A stretch of 64,000 nucleotides of DNA from Pseudomonadota bacterium (GCA_018240285.1 JAFEGA010000013.1:46034-110033), one strand, 5' to 3'. Positions 28,345 through 37,799 are shown, numbered from the stretch's first letter. A program made the numbers and translations. The notes: a model not told the origin generated them from the letters alone.

Positions 28345-30531
28345 TCAAAACTCAAGCGGGTCGACATCCAGCACCCAACGGACCTTTTGACTGGGTAATG
28401 TCATGAGTTTTTCGTACCAACCGGTCAGAAAAGCTTGCAAGTGCTTGCGAGACGCGGATTGCACCAGCACATGCCCGCGCTCGAGACCTTTTAACCGCAC
28501 CATCTGCGCCGGAACCGGATCGAATAACTCGACAATCTCAAGCGATTGGGCGAGTTGCTTTGCCTGATCAAGAAAATCCAGAACAATCCGGATGTCGTGT
28601 GCTTCCGCTCGCAGCAGTGCTTGGTAGACATATGGCGGAAATCCGGCAATTTTCCTTTCCGCCAGCAGAGTTTGCGCCAGCGCATCGTAATCGTGCTGCT
28701 TGAGCGATTGGTACAGCGGGTGCTCGGGAAATTCGGTTTGAATCAGCACATGCCCGGCGACATTCGCACGCCCGGCGCGCCCGGCGACTTGCATCAACTG
28801 CGCAAACAACCGTTCGCTGGCGCGAAAATCGGTGCTGTAGAGCGCATTGTCGGCGTTCAGGATGCCGACCAAGGCGAGATTAGGAAAATCATGCCCCTTG
28901 GCGAGCAGTTGTGTGCCGATCAGAATGTCGACTTGCTGCGTTTGAATGGCGTGCAAAATTTCCTGCCAAGCATGCTTGCGGCGCGTGCTGTCGCGATCGA
29001 TGCGCAAAATCCGCGCGGCCGGGAAATGCGCCGCCAATGTTTCTTCCACGCGTTGCGTGCCTTGACCGAACGGTGTGATATCTTGATTGCCGCACTGCGG
29101 GCATGCGCGCGGAAATTGCGCTTGATGGCCGCAGTGATGACAGCTCAATTTTTTATCGCGCAAATGCACGACCAGGCGGCTGGAGCAACGCTGACAAGCC
29201 GCGCTCCAGCCGCAGGATTTACATAGCAGCACCGGTGCGTAGCCGCGCCGGTTAAGAAAAATGAGACTCTGGTGTTTTTCTTTCAAGCACTGATCCAGAG
29301 CTTGCAGCAACGGCTGCGATAAGCCGTCCTGGGTTTTGTTGATGCGTGTGTCGATGCAGCGGATCGAGGGCAGAGCGGCGTTTTGCACCGCGCGGCTTAG
29401 CAGGCGCACATGCCGGTAGCGGCCGGTAAGCGCATGGTGATAGCTTTCCAGCGATGGTGTGGCGGAACCCAGCACTACCGGGATGTTGGCTTGCTTGCCG
29501 CGAAAAATCGCCAAATCGCGCGCGGAATAACGCAAGCCGTCCTGTTGTTTGAATGAACTGTCCTGTTCCTCATCAACGATGATTAATCCGAGAGTAGGTA
29601 AAGGGGTAAAAACGGCCAGGCGCGTGCCCAATATGATTTTGGCTTCGCCGCTTTGCGCTTGCAGCCAGCCGGATAAGCGTTCCGTGTCATTGAGTCCGCT
29701 ATGCAAACTCACCAGAGGAACGGCGGGAAAGCGGTTGCGGAAAACAGCTTCCAGTTGCGGCGTCAGACTGATTTCGGGAATCAACACCAGCGTTTGTTTG
29801 TCTTGCGTCAGCATCGGCTCGATGATTCTAAGATAAACCTCGGTTTTTCCGCTGCCGGTTACACCATGCAGCAGCCAAGTATCAAATTGTTGATTGCTGG
29901 CGGTAATCGCATCGACGGCGCTTGCCTGCTCGGAATTAAGTGCGGGGATTTTTGCGGTGCCGGTGACTCGTGCAGCGGAAATGGGTTGCACCGTTATCCA
30001 TCCGAGCCGGATCCATTCCGGAACCAACTTCACCGCACGCGGTGAAATTTGCTTGACTTGCAAAGCAGTCAACGTATTGGCGTGCTGAAACTCGTTTAAT
30101 AAGCTTCGCGCCACGCGGTTGCGTGCTGGAATGCTGGACAAATCAATGCTTGCTCCTGTCGCTGTCAAGACATAACAATCGTCATGCGGATTTCTTTTTA
30201 GGATGGCCGCCTTGTTGTTGCGCAATTTGACGGGTAAACCGTTCATGATCACCATACCGAGCGGATGATGATAATACTGGCTGCAGAAATGAAATAAATC
30301 CAGCAACGCGGCCGGTAGCGGTTTTATTTCTCTAAAAATGCAATGGGCCGGTTTGAGTTTTTCTACGGCAATTTGTGTTTCAGTACCAACAGCGACGATG
30401 ACGCCGGTTAATTTCTTTTTCCCAAAAGGGACGCATGCGCGCGCACCGATATCCTGCTCACTGGCATCGTCAGCCTGATAGTCAAACAGCGTATCGACCG
30501 GAACACTGAGCGCGACACGGATGACCGGCAT
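28345..30531 (-). CDS. priA: Primosomal protein N' (replication restart helicase PriA)
   Basis: A 728-residue 3'-5' helicase that restarts stalled forks. N-terminal DNA-binding part (IRVALSVPVDTLFDY), Walker A HGVTGSGKTEVYLRI (about 224-238), DEEQ box (LIIVDEEQDSSFKQQDGLRY), and the eight-cysteine zinc region CKSCGWSAACQRCSSR...CHHCGHQ...CPQCGNQ (about 435-480), then GTQRVEE and QVAGRAGR. PriA is a classical partner of the SSB C-terminal tip. Monocistronic by appearance. Confidence 0.97.
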   Translation of the reverse strand: MPVIRVALSVPVDTLFDYQADDASEQDIGARACVPFGKKKLTGVIVAVGTETQIAVEKLKPAHCIFREIKPLPAALLDLFHFCSQYYHHPLGMVIMNGLPVKLRNNKAAILKRNPHDDCYVLTATGASIDLSSIPARNRVARSLLNEFQHANTLTALQVKQISPRAVKLVPEWIRLGWITVQPISAARVTGTAKIPALNSEQASAVDAITASNQQFDTWLLHGVTGSGKTEVYLRIIEPMLTQDKQTLVLIPEISLTPQLEAVFRNRFPAVPLVSLHSGLNDTERLSGWLQAQSGEAKIILGTRLAVFTPLPTLGLIIVDEEQDSSFKQQDGLRYSARDLAIFRGKQANIPVVLGSATPSLESYHHALTGRYRHVRLLSRAVQNAALPSIRCIDTRINKTQDGLSQPLLQALDQCLKEKHQSLIFLNRRGYAPVLLCKSCGWSAACQRCSSRLVVHLRDKKLSCHHCGHQAQFPRACPQCGNQDITPFGQGTQRVEETLAAHFPAARILRIDRDSTRRKHAWQEILHAIQTQQVDILIGTQLLAKGHDFPNLALVGILNADNALYSTDFRASERLFAQLMQVAGRAGRANVAGHVLIQTEFPEHPLYQSLKQHDYDALAQTLLAERKIAGFPPYVYQALLRAEAHDIRIVLDFLDQAKQLAQSLEIVELFDPVPAQMVRLKGLERGHVLVQSASRKHLQAFLTGWYEKLMTLPSQKVRWVLDVDPLEF

Positions 30532-30619
30532 AAGCGCTGAGAGAAAGAATCAGTCCAAGCGGTTCACCGGAATTTCAAAAAATCCGGCGGACCGCTTGGA
30601 AGATCATGAATGGATCGGG

Positions 30620-32044
30620 TTATTTGGAAACGCGGTAAAGAGTGACGGATTGTTCGCCGGGTTTGTCCAATTTGGCGGTATTGCCGTCAGAATTAATGGA
30701 AAAACCAATACCACCCTCGACATCGGAGAAACCGGCGCAACCGTTGGTGTTGTAGGTATAGCTCGATAAATTCAACTTGCTGCTGCCCTTATCATAGGTG
30801 TAGGAAGCGAACTCAATCCCAGGCTTGGCGCATTTTGCTTGATCCTCACGTTGCGTAGCACCGGTCGGATCAATCATCATAAATTTACCGTTGGGGAAGA
30901 AAACCAGCGTTTGTGTTTTGATCGCTTCGCTGTCATAAGCCCAAGCGCCGGTAATGCCATTGGCATCATTATCGATTTTTGAATAACGCGATTCTTTCAC
31001 TTCTTTCTCGGCGACTTCGTTCTCATCGCTCAATTGAATAGGTTTGGCGATATGGAAAAGTTCGCCGAATACACTGCCTTGTTCACGCGCTCTTTGCACC
31101 GTGACAATATCGGAATTGATCAATTCAAAGCCATCGGTGCGCACGCGCCGGGTAGGGCCGGGATTGGAGAAGCCGGCTTTCAGGTTGGTGTCCACGCTGG
31201 GTGTGCTTTCCAGCTTGAAACCCCGGTTATCAAAGTCGGTTGCTTTGGCGACGCCGTATTCAACGCCGGCCTGAAATACCGTTCTTCCGCCGCAGACCCG
31301 GTTTTCGTCGCAGGAATCATCCGGTCTGGCGTCGCCCTGCAAGTACTCTCCGCTGCTGTCGGCAGCTACCCGCAGCACGCTGGCTGTTTGATTGGTATAA
31401 CTGACCCAGATTTGCGCGCTGAGCAATGCAACGCCTTGCGAGAGGAAGTGATTACGAGCTTCTTCGAGTGTTCTGACTTCACCTTGGATGCCGCTGGTTG
31501 ACATGATGTCTTTTAAACCGGCAGATTCGGCAAATGATTCGGGATCGCTATCCAGATTAATCGATCCTTTAACAGCAGCGGCAGTTTCGCGCGATATGGC
31601 AATGCCGTTGGAAAGATTGCTGTCGGAATCCAGTGATTGCAGCAAGACCAGCAGATTTTGCAGTTTATTGTCGTTGTTACCGGCCAATTCAATTGGCGTG
31701 ATAATCTGTGAACCCGGGATATTACCCAGTGTCAAACCGCCCAGTTTAAATTCAATTTTGTCACCATGATTGAAATTAAAACTGCCTTTCTCGTCAGTGG
31801 TGCCTGATTTTCCGGAAGTTGCTGCAAATGCTACACCGGAAACAGGAGAATCCACTAAAATTCCGGTAGCCGGACCAGTCGGCATGTTTCTTTTAACGGC
31901 GACTGCTGCCGATGACGCTGATGAATCGGAAGAGACTTCCGGCGCTTTGCCACCATCGCTGTCACAGGCGGCTAGACCAACAACAAATACTGTGGATAAT
32001 ACAGGTATCCATGAATTTTTTCCTAACTGCTGTTTAGATTTCAT
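30620..32044 (-). CDS. Predicted lipoprotein, unknown function
   Basis: A 474-residue lipoprotein. The start is at 32044, giving MKSKQQLGKNSWIPVLSTVF and lipobox VGLAAC; the frame runs open to 32161 but that part has no signal logic. After a Ser/Ala/Lys linker comes a Gly-rich beta module (ATGILVDSPVSGVAF...GSFNFNHGDKIEFKLGGL, about 55-115) resembling carboxypeptidase-regulatory-like or adhesin modules. A middle helical part and a C-terminal beta-rich part (about 345-470) with conserved cysteines follow. No enzymatic motif seen. Divergent from the Rieske oxygenase gene. Confidence 0.65.
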   Translation of the reverse strand: MKSKQQLGKNSWIPVLSTVFVVGLAACDSDGGKAPEVSSDSSASSAAVAVKRNMPTGPATGILVDSPVSGVAFAATSGKSGTTDEKGSFNFNHGDKIEFKLGGLTLGNIPGSQIITPIELAGNNDNKLQNLLVLLQSLDSDSNLSNGIAISRETAAAVKGSINLDSDPESFAESAGLKDIMSTSGIQGEVRTLEEARNHFLSQGVALLSAQIWVSYTNQTASVLRVAADSSGEYLQGDARPDDSCDENRVCGGRTVFQAGVEYGVAKATDFDNRGFKLESTPSVDTNLKAGFSNPGPTRRVRTDGFELINSDIVTVQRAREQGSVFGELFHIAKPIQLSDENEVAEKEVKESRYSKIDNDANGITGAWAYDSEAIKTQTLVFFPNGKFMMIDPTGATQREDQAKCAKPGIEFASYTYDKGSSKLNLSSYTYNTNGCAGFSDVEGGIGFSINSDGNTAKLDKPGEQSVTLYRVSK

Positions 32045-32263
32045 TAAGATGCTCTCTTTTTGATTAATTAGATAATTCAATCTTGTACAATTTGCTTTTT
32101 TGTTTGCGTAAGGTATCAAGGGCGGCTGATATTTTACTATCAAGATTGCTATTATAGCCAAGCATTCGTTTTTTCGTCCCCGGCTTGCTTAAATAGGTTT
32201 TAAATTTTTGTCTTTTCGTGTATTTTCGCCGCTAATTTTTCTTTGGGAGATGTAAAGTTTTAT

Positions 32264-33373
32264 ATGTCTAACATGGCTGAGATTTCACAACTGGCGGAGA
32301 TGTCAACGCAGCTTCCCGTCAACTGGTACTTAGATCCCAAAATTCTTGAAATTGAAAAGCGTATTTTGTTTGATCAAGGGCCAGGTTACGTGGGTCATGA
32401 AATAATGGTTCCGAATGTGGGCGATTATTATGTGCCAGAATGGATGAATAATGCCAAGATACTGATGCATAACGAACAGGGTATCGAATTACTATCCAAT
32501 GTTTGCCGTCATCGTCAAGCACTTTTGCTGTCAGGCAGAAACAACACCAAAAGTATCGTATGTCCGATTCATCGCTGGACATATGCATTGAATGGCACGT
32601 TACTGGGGGCGCCGCATTTCGATCAAAATCCATGTTTGAATTTGAGTAAAACAGCGCTGCAAGACTGGAATGGTTTATTGTTCAGCGGTGAACGCAACGT
32701 TGCGCATGACATGGCCAATCTGAGCGTGCTGCATGATTTCGATTTCTCTGGTTATCAGTTCGATCGTGTGCAAATCGATCACTATAAATGTAATTGGAAA
32801 ACTTTCATCGAAGTGTATCTGGAAGATTATCATGTCGATCCGTTTCATCCTGGTTTAAGCCATTTCGTCGATACTAAAAATCTCGACTGGGAGTTCGGCG
32901 ATTGGTACAGCGTTCAGACAGTGGCGATCGATAACGCGCGCTTGCAAAAACCCGGCAGTTCGGTGTATGCCAAATGGCATGAACAAGTGCTGCAGCAAAC
33001 CAACGGTGAAATGCCGCCGCATGGCGCGATCTGGCTGCTTTATTACCCCAATGTCATGCTGGAATGGTATCCGCACACTCTCATCATCAGCACGATACTA
33101 CCGACCGGTGTTGAGAGTTGTACGAATGTGGTTGAATTCTATTACCCGGAAGAAATCGCATTATTTGAGCGTGATTTTGTTGAAGCCGAGCAAGCGGCTT
33201 ATAAAGAAACTGCGCTCGAGGATGATGAGATTTGCCGGTTAATGACTGCGGGCCGGCGGGCCTTGTATGAGCAAGGCTTGAATGAGACCGGGCCATATCA
33301 AATTCCAATGGAAGAGGGCATGAAGCACTTTCATCAATTTCTGCAGCGGGAAATAGGTCCGCATACCCGGTAA
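32264..33373 (+). CDS. Rieske-type oxygenase, large (alpha) subunit
   Basis: A 369-residue Rieske non-haem iron oxygenase of the aromatic-ring-hydroxylating/choline-monooxygenase superfamily. Rieske cluster ligands C81-x-H83 and C100-x2-H103 (NVCRHRQ and VCPIHRW). The catalytic iron region is EVYLEDYHVDPFHPG (about 187-201), with the two His and preceding Asp. The open frame begins at a TTG at 32243; I use the ATG at 32264 (MSNMAEIS), with GGGAG upstream, and a further Met is possible at 32273. No reductase or ferredoxin gene lies near. Directly followed by a DMT transporter gene. Substrate unknown. Confidence 0.88.
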   Translation: MSNMAEISQLAEMSTQLPVNWYLDPKILEIEKRILFDQGPGYVGHEIMVPNVGDYYVPEWMNNAKILMHNEQGIELLSNVCRHRQALLLSGRNNTKSIVCPIHRWTYALNGTLLGAPHFDQNPCLNLSKTALQDWNGLLFSGERNVAHDMANLSVLHDFDFSGYQFDRVQIDHYKCNWKTFIEVYLEDYHVDPFHPGLSHFVDTKNLDWEFGDWYSVQTVAIDNARLQKPGSSVYAKWHEQVLQQTNGEMPPHGAIWLLYYPNVMLEWYPHTLIISTILPTGVESCTNVVEFYYPEEIALFERDFVEAEQAAYKETALEDDEICRLMTAGRRALYEQGLNETGPYQIPMEEGMKHFHQFLQREIGPHTR

Positions 33374-33414
33374 GTTCGTATCCGAAAATTCTGATTCTTT
33401 AGGAAAACTGGCAA

Positions 33415-34275
33415 GTGCGTTCGTTGTGGATGTTGGTGGCGGCCTTCATGTTTGCTTGCATGGGTGTCTTGGTCAAGTTTGGCGCCGTTTATTTTTCCAG
33501 CACGGAATTGGTGTTTTACCGCTCACTATTTGGCGTCTGGATGACTTACCTGATCATTCGCTATTATCGCTTGCCGGTAGCTACGCCACATTGGCGGATT
33601 CATTGCTGGCGCGGCATTAGCGGCTTAGTCAGTTTGCTGATGTTCTTTTACTGTTTGATAGAATTACCTTTGGCCACCGCGATGTCGTTGAATTACACCT
33701 GGCCGCTTTTTGTCGCCCTGTTTTCCACACTGATACTCAAAGAGCATATGCATTGGCCGTTGATTTGTGCGATTTTCATCGGTTTCGCCGGCGTCATTTT
33801 GCTGCTGAGGCCGACACTGCCGGAAGATCATTGGATGGCAGGTTTACTGGGAATTGCTTCCGGTTTTTTTGCTGCGATTGCGTACATCAATGTTAAGCAA
33901 TTGGGCAATCTCGGCGAATCGGAGTGGCAGGTGGTGTTTTACTTTACGCTGATCAGTACGCTGGGTAGCGGCTTGTGGCTCCTGTTCACAGCATTTAGTC
34001 CAATCACTTTGCATGGTTTATTGCTGCTGCTCGGTACCGGTATAACAGCAACTTTGGCGCAGCTTGCGATGACACGCGCCTATCACAAAGGTGCTACGCT
34101 GGTTGTGACTTCGCTGGGGTATAGCACGGTATTGTTTGCCAGTCTCTGGGGCATTGTGTTGTGGAATGAGCTGTTGTCACCCGTCGCTTGGTCTGGCATG
34201 GGATTGATCGTTCTCGGCGGATCGTTGAGCGGTATTTTCGGAATCAAGCGGGTGTCCGCTGCTGCACAAAAGTGA
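33415..34275 (+). CDS. DMT superfamily transporter (EamA)
   Basis: A 286-residue inner-membrane protein with ten predicted transmembrane segments in two EamA repeats (about 5-130 and 140-275), the drug/metabolite exporter fold. The start is a GTG with AGGAAAACTGG upstream. Typical motifs: ELVFYRSLFGVW in the first repeat and ITATLAQLAMTRAYHKG in the second. It follows the Rieske oxygenase by 41 bases, so the two may be cotranscribed and it may export the product, but this is speculation. Confidence 0.88.
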   Translation: MRSLWMLVAAFMFACMGVLVKFGAVYFSSTELVFYRSLFGVWMTYLIIRYYRLPVATPHWRIHCWRGISGLVSLLMFFYCLIELPLATAMSLNYTWPLFVALFSTLILKEHMHWPLICAIFIGFAGVILLLRPTLPEDHWMAGLLGIASGFFAAIAYINVKQLGNLGESEWQVVFYFTLISTLGSGLWLLFTAFSPITLHGLLLLLGTGITATLAQLAMTRAYHKGATLVVTSLGYSTVLFASLWGIVLWNELLSPVAWSGMGLIVLGGSLSGIFGIKRVSAAAQK

Positions 34276-34360
34276 CTTTAGATCTGGCTGGAAAGCGGCA
34301 AAATTTGCACCATTCGGCTGAATTCCCTATGATGAGCTTGTTATCATTTGAGGTGAAACC

Positions 34361-34711
34361 ATGATTACGATTCAAAAGAAAGACAATCTCATTATTGTTG
34401 CTGTCATCGGTGAGTTTACATTGGCTGACTACAAGGAATTTGAGCAGCAAGTGCTTTATCAGTCTCATTTTGGTGGTACTGCGAATCTATTATTCGATTG
34501 GCGGGACATGCTGGATTACACCGTCGATGTGGCGTGGGAGGAAATCAAATTCATGCGCGATCATGGCAGCGAGTTTAATCGGGTAGCGGTTGTTACCGAC
34601 GATGAATGGCAAGCATGGGGTGCGTGGGTTTCTAATTTGTTCAATACTGCAAACGTAACGGTATTTCACGACTATGAGGACGCGGAAAAATGGGTCTCGG
34701 AAGGTGAATAG
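34361..34711 (+). CDS. STAS/SpoIIAA-like protein
   Basis: A 116-residue single-domain cytosolic protein of the SpoIIAA-like family. It begins MITIQKKDNLIIVAVIGEFT, has the alternating beta-alpha pattern, and ends FHDYEDAEKWVSEGE, typical of the family, which is related to STAS domains. Homologues may bind lipids or act as regulators; function here unknown. GAGGTG lies seven bases before the ATG. A hairpin with a T run follows. Confidence 0.75.
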   Translation: MITIQKKDNLIIVAVIGEFTLADYKEFEQQVLYQSHFGGTANLLFDWRDMLDYTVDVAWEEIKFMRDHGSEFNRVAVVTDDEWQAWGAWVSNLFNTANVTVFHDYEDAEKWVSEGE

Positions 34712-34751
34712 CCTCAATAATCCGCAATTCATAAAATAATAGTAAAAGCTG

Positions 34752-34804
34752 ACCGGATCGACTAAGTTATAACAGGCTGTGCTTGATGTACGATCGGTTT
34801 TTTA
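34752..34804 (+). terminator. Probable rho-independent terminator
   Basis: ACCGGATCG (34752-34760) can pair with CGATCGGT (34791-34798) with one bulge, followed by TTTTTT. The loop is long (30 bases), so the structure may have an inner hairpin. It fits as the end of the SpoIIAA-like gene's transcript. Confidence 0.5.
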
Positions 34805-34838
34805 TTGCTCCTAAATTTTCAATCAGGCATTAAAATAA

Positions 34839-35321
34839 ATGGATGATATTGTTTTTGCCCGGGTATTACATGTGCTGGGTGTCGTGCTGTGGATCGGCGG
34901 CGTGGCGATGGTGACTTTTGTACTGCTGCCGAATTTGGCGCGTATGCAATCGGGCGTGGAAGCCATGGCGTTTTTTTCCCGTTTCCGGCAACGCTTTGCC
35001 GCTCAAGCGCGTATTTTTACATTGATTGTCGGTTTGAGCGGTTTTTATATGGTGTATGCACTGAATGTTTGGCAGCGGTTCGCGCAGTGGCAATACTGGT
35101 GGATGCATACGATGGTTCTGATTTGGTTATTTTTTAGCGTGATGCTGTTTGTCATGGAGCCGCGTGGCCGCCGGCAACCCGCCGCATCTGTGCAAACCGA
35201 TGTATCACCGGAAACATTTATCAGAATCCAGCGTAAGCACTTGTTCTTGTTGTTACTGAGTTTAATAACCATCGCTGGTGCAGTAGCGGGAAGCCATGGC
35301 TGGTTAATCGCCGGGAGCTGA
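34839..35321 (+). CDS. CopD-like integral membrane protein
   Basis: A 160-residue inner-membrane protein with four predicted helices (about 6-28, 53-71, 82-103, 131-150). The first helix segment ARVLHVLGVVLWIGGVAMVTFVLLP is of the type seen in CopD/DUF2269-like proteins, with conserved His in a helix that could bind haem or metal. The next gene, SirB2-like, starts three bases later, and both probably form one transcript. No function assigned. Confidence 0.65.
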   Translation: MDDIVFARVLHVLGVVLWIGGVAMVTFVLLPNLARMQSGVEAMAFFSRFRQRFAAQARIFTLIVGLSGFYMVYALNVWQRFAQWQYWWMHTMVLIWLFFSVMLFVMEPRGRRQPAASVQTDVSPETFIRIQRKHLFLLLLSLITIAGAVAGSHGWLIAGS

Positions 35322-35323
35322 TT

Positions 35324-35707
35324 GTGAGTTACGCGTTGTTGAAAATGATCCACGTCAGTAGCGTGATTTTAAGTTATTCGCTATTTTTTCTTCGCGGTAT
35401 CTGGCTGATGCGTGATTCGGCCAATCTACGTCAACGTTGGGTCAAGGTTTTACCGCATGTCATCGATACCGTTTTGCTAACCAGCGCTGTTTTGCTTGCC
35501 ATAACAATTCAGCAAAATCCGCTGCAGAATTCCTGGTTAACCGCCAAGGTTGCCGGTTTGCTGGTATATATCGGTCTTGGTATGGTGGCGATGCGCTTCG
35601 GTAAAAGCCGCCAGGCTAAAATCACTGCATGGGTAGCGGCGCAGTGCGTGTTTATCTATATCGTGTTGGTTGCGATCACTAAAAATCCTCTATTAGGTAT
35701 CGGCTAA
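35324..35707 (+). CDS. SirB2 family membrane protein
   Basis: A 127-residue inner-membrane protein with four predicted helices, matching the SirB2 family (LLKMIHVSSVILSYSLFFLR at the start, then WVKVLPHVIDTVLLTSAVLL). The family has a GTG or ATG start and a conserved His in helix 1 and PH in helix 2; here the start is GTG. SirB2 was first named from a Salmonella regulatory screen, but its biochemical role is not established. Tightly linked to the gene before it. Confidence 0.85.
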   Translation: MSYALLKMIHVSSVILSYSLFFLRGIWLMRDSANLRQRWVKVLPHVIDTVLLTSAVLLAITIQQNPLQNSWLTAKVAGLLVYIGLGMVAMRFGKSRQAKITAWVAAQCVFIYIVLVAITKNPLLGIG

Positions 35708-35747
35708 TATCTGCCACGTTGTTTCATCCCGGACCATTAACGCCAGA

Positions 35748-36269
35748 ATGGATTTCTCAACTTTAAGTTTTGAAAAAGCCGATATCAGTCAGGCGCAAGC
35801 AATTAGTGATTTGATCAATTTAACGTATCGCGGAACTACCGGTTGGACAACGGAGGCCGCGATTATTCAAGGCGATCGAACCAACCGGCAAGAAATCGAA
35901 GCTGCTATGATGAATCCGAACGGGTATTTTTTCGTCGTTAACTGGCTCTTCGCACCCGCTGCGTGCATTTACATTGCATCGGAAAAAAAACATGCATATA
36001 TTGGCTTTTTCTCAGTCCATCCCAGTTTGCAAGGGCAGGGATTCGGAAGTTACATTCTCGAACAAGCGGAAATGTTCGCTCGTAACTCCTTATGTGCACA
36101 TAGATTTGTTTTATTTGTAATATCACAGCGACCGGAATTGATCGCATTTTATCAACGCAGAGGGTATCGTGGCACCGGACGGATCGAGGCTTTTCCGTTA
36201 TACCTAGGTGTACCGAAAATTGCCGGATTGACGATTGAATATTTTCAGAAGAGTGCCTTGCTTTATTGA
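35748..36269 (+). CDS. GNAT family N-acetyltransferase
   Basis: A 173-residue acetyltransferase of the GNAT fold. The acetyl-CoA binding segment is FFSVHPSLQGQGFGSYILEQAE (about 84-105, with the Q/R-x-x-G-x-G/A motif as QGQGFG), preceded by the beta-strand AYIGFFSV and followed by LFVISQRPELIAFYQRRGY, the usual motif B. Substrate unknown. Same strand as the preceding genes, 40 bases downstream of sirB2-like. Confidence 0.85.
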   Translation: MDFSTLSFEKADISQAQAISDLINLTYRGTTGWTTEAAIIQGDRTNRQEIEAAMMNPNGYFFVVNWLFAPAACIYIASEKKHAYIGFFSVHPSLQGQGFGSYILEQAEMFARNSLCAHRFVLFVISQRPELIAFYQRRGYRGTGRIEAFPLYLGVPKIAGLTIEYFQKSALLY

Positions 36270-36529
36270 TTATTATATTGATATTAAATAATAATTTTTG
36301 CTAAATTTATTTTCTTGCCACACACTTTCCCTTGATTAGGTTTTGTCTCTTTAACGTAAGATAATTCTTAATTCAAATTATAATAACACTACTGCTAGTG
36401 ATTGTTTTTATTCACATTTTTTTCACAAAAATACAATTTTTCTTAACATCTTTTTTACATTTGCCGTGTTATGGTGAATGTTCCTGCAGTGAATAAGTAA
36501 CTTAACTTCTATTATTAACGAGGGAAATT

Positions 36530-36751
36530 ATGCTGATAAAAATATTTTTGGCTATTGCAATGAGTTTAAGCGTTTCATGTTTTGCTGAATCCGGATCGAA
36601 TAATTCAAAATCGTCCACAGATTCCAATCAGCAAGCTCCAACATCACAATCAAGTTCGTCAACCACTAAAGAAAATTCTCAAACGACTCAGGATTCTGAA
36701 AAGGATAAGAAACCGCCGATGGTGGAGTATTGCAAAAAACATACGTGCTAA
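36530..36751 (+). CDS. Small secreted Ser/Thr/Gln-rich protein
   Basis: A 73-residue protein with a signal peptide (about 1-19, cleavage near CFA-ES). The mature part is a low-complexity stretch rich in Ser, Asn, Thr, Gln and Lys, ending in MVEYCKKHTC, with two cysteines that could form a disulfide or bind metal. GAGGGAAATT precedes the ATG. The 260 bases upstream are very AT-rich and hold no other ORF. It lies 36 bases before the alpha-carbonic anhydrase gene and probably shares its transcript. No family recognised. Confidence 0.6.
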   Translation: MLIKIFLAIAMSLSVSCFAESGSNNSKSSTDSNQQAPTSQSSSSTTKENSQTTQDSEKDKKPPMVEYCKKHTC

Positions 36752-36787
36752 TACAAATAACAACGATTTGACAATCGGAGATAACCT

Positions 36788-37585
36788 ATGAACAGAAAAG
36801 TATTGAGGAATCTGGTTTCAGCAATTTTGACATGCTATGCAACTGTAGCCGTTTCTGCTCCGCACTGGACGCATGAGGAGCAAGCCACGTGGGGTGCTAT
36901 TCAGGATACGTCGCAATCGGTTGTGCCGTTGAATTATCCGTATGCGGAATGCAGTATCGGTGCACATCAATCACCGATCGATTTTGCCGCGGCAAAAATT
37001 GATAACAAACGGAAATTGAATGATTTAGACGTTTGGTACGATGTGGATACGCCGGTATTTTTTAATACCGGTCACGCGATTCAGGTCAATACTTCGGCCA
37101 ATTATAAAGGTGAGCTAAAAATTGGGGAAGAATCATTTCCGTTGGTTCAGTTCCATTTTCATGAACCCAGTGAGCATGCAGTGAATGGAGTGAAGTTTCC
37201 AGCCGAATTGCATTTTGTTCATGTCGGGCAAGATGGAAGACTCATTGTTCTGGGGGTCGCTATTAATGTAGGAGAAGAGAATGCGACATTTCAGACTATT
37301 TTAAATAACATGCCAACCACAAGTGGCGGTCAAAATACCAATGCCAGCGGTATCCAGATCGATCCGACAACATTACTGCCACCGCTTGGCCACAATACAT
37401 TTGACTACCTATCGTTAGCCGGTTCTTTAACAACACCGCCTTGCAGCGAGGGCGTTCAATGGTATCTTTTACTCGATTCCATTACGATATCATCGGCGCA
37501 GCTTGATCAACTGAAGGGATTCTACGCAGGTAATGCCAGAGCACCGCAGAATGTTAATGGACGGACTGTTTCTTCAACTAAATAA
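36788..37585 (+). CDS. Alpha-class carbonic anhydrase, periplasmic
   Basis: A 265-residue exported enzyme that interconverts CO2 and bicarbonate. Signal peptide about 1-24 (ending AVSA). Zinc ligands H123 and H125 in QFHFHEPSEH and H142 in AELHFVHVG. Substrate-site loop LTTPPCSEGVQWYLL (about 218-232). The Cys pair for the usual disulfide, C56 and C223, is present. GGAGATAACC precedes the ATG. In an autotroph such an enzyme could help carbon supply or periplasmic pH buffering; inferred from the family. Coupled to the small secreted protein upstream. Confidence 0.95.
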   Translation: MNRKVLRNLVSAILTCYATVAVSAPHWTHEEQATWGAIQDTSQSVVPLNYPYAECSIGAHQSPIDFAAAKIDNKRKLNDLDVWYDVDTPVFFNTGHAIQVNTSANYKGELKIGEESFPLVQFHFHEPSEHAVNGVKFPAELHFVHVGQDGRLIVLGVAINVGEENATFQTILNNMPTTSGGQNTNASGIQIDPTTLLPPLGHNTFDYLSLAGSLTTPPCSEGVQWYLLLDSITISSAQLDQLKGFYAGNARAPQNVNGRTVSSTK

Positions 37586-37602
37586 TAAATCCAAGCTAAC
37601 TC

Positions 37603-37638
37603 CACGCATTAACTAAACAGCTTTTAAGCTAATGCGTG
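37603..37638 (+). terminator. Hairpin after carbonic anhydrase gene
   Basis: CACGCATTA (37603-37611) and TAATGCGTG (37630-37638) form a perfect 9-bp stem with AGCTTTTAAGCT in the loop, about 18 bases after the stop. There is no T run, so its strength is uncertain. Confidence 0.5.
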
Positions 37639-37714
37639 ATTCTCCTACATTGTCTCTAGATATTTGGTATCATAATATACTGTTGTAATACAACCAGATA
37701 CGGAGGAATGATTT

Positions 37715-37799
37715 ATGAAACAGATACCGGATACTATATGGAAGCACTGATACGACAGAGGCAATCCATCGAGCGATGCAATATAGTCAAGAGAGCTTA
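37715..37799 (+). pseudogene. IS481-type transposase N-terminal remnant
   Basis: A start (MKQIPDTIW from the ATG at 37715, with GGAGG upstream) is followed in another frame by DTTEAIHRAMQYSQESL (37749-37799), which resembles the N-terminal helix-turn-helix of IS481-family transposases (TTxxIRxxIQxSxESL). It stops abruptly where the IS5-type sequence begins at about 37800. The matching DDE part resumes at 38301 on the same strand, so the element seems to have been interrupted. Identification is from memory of the family. Confidence 0.45.
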
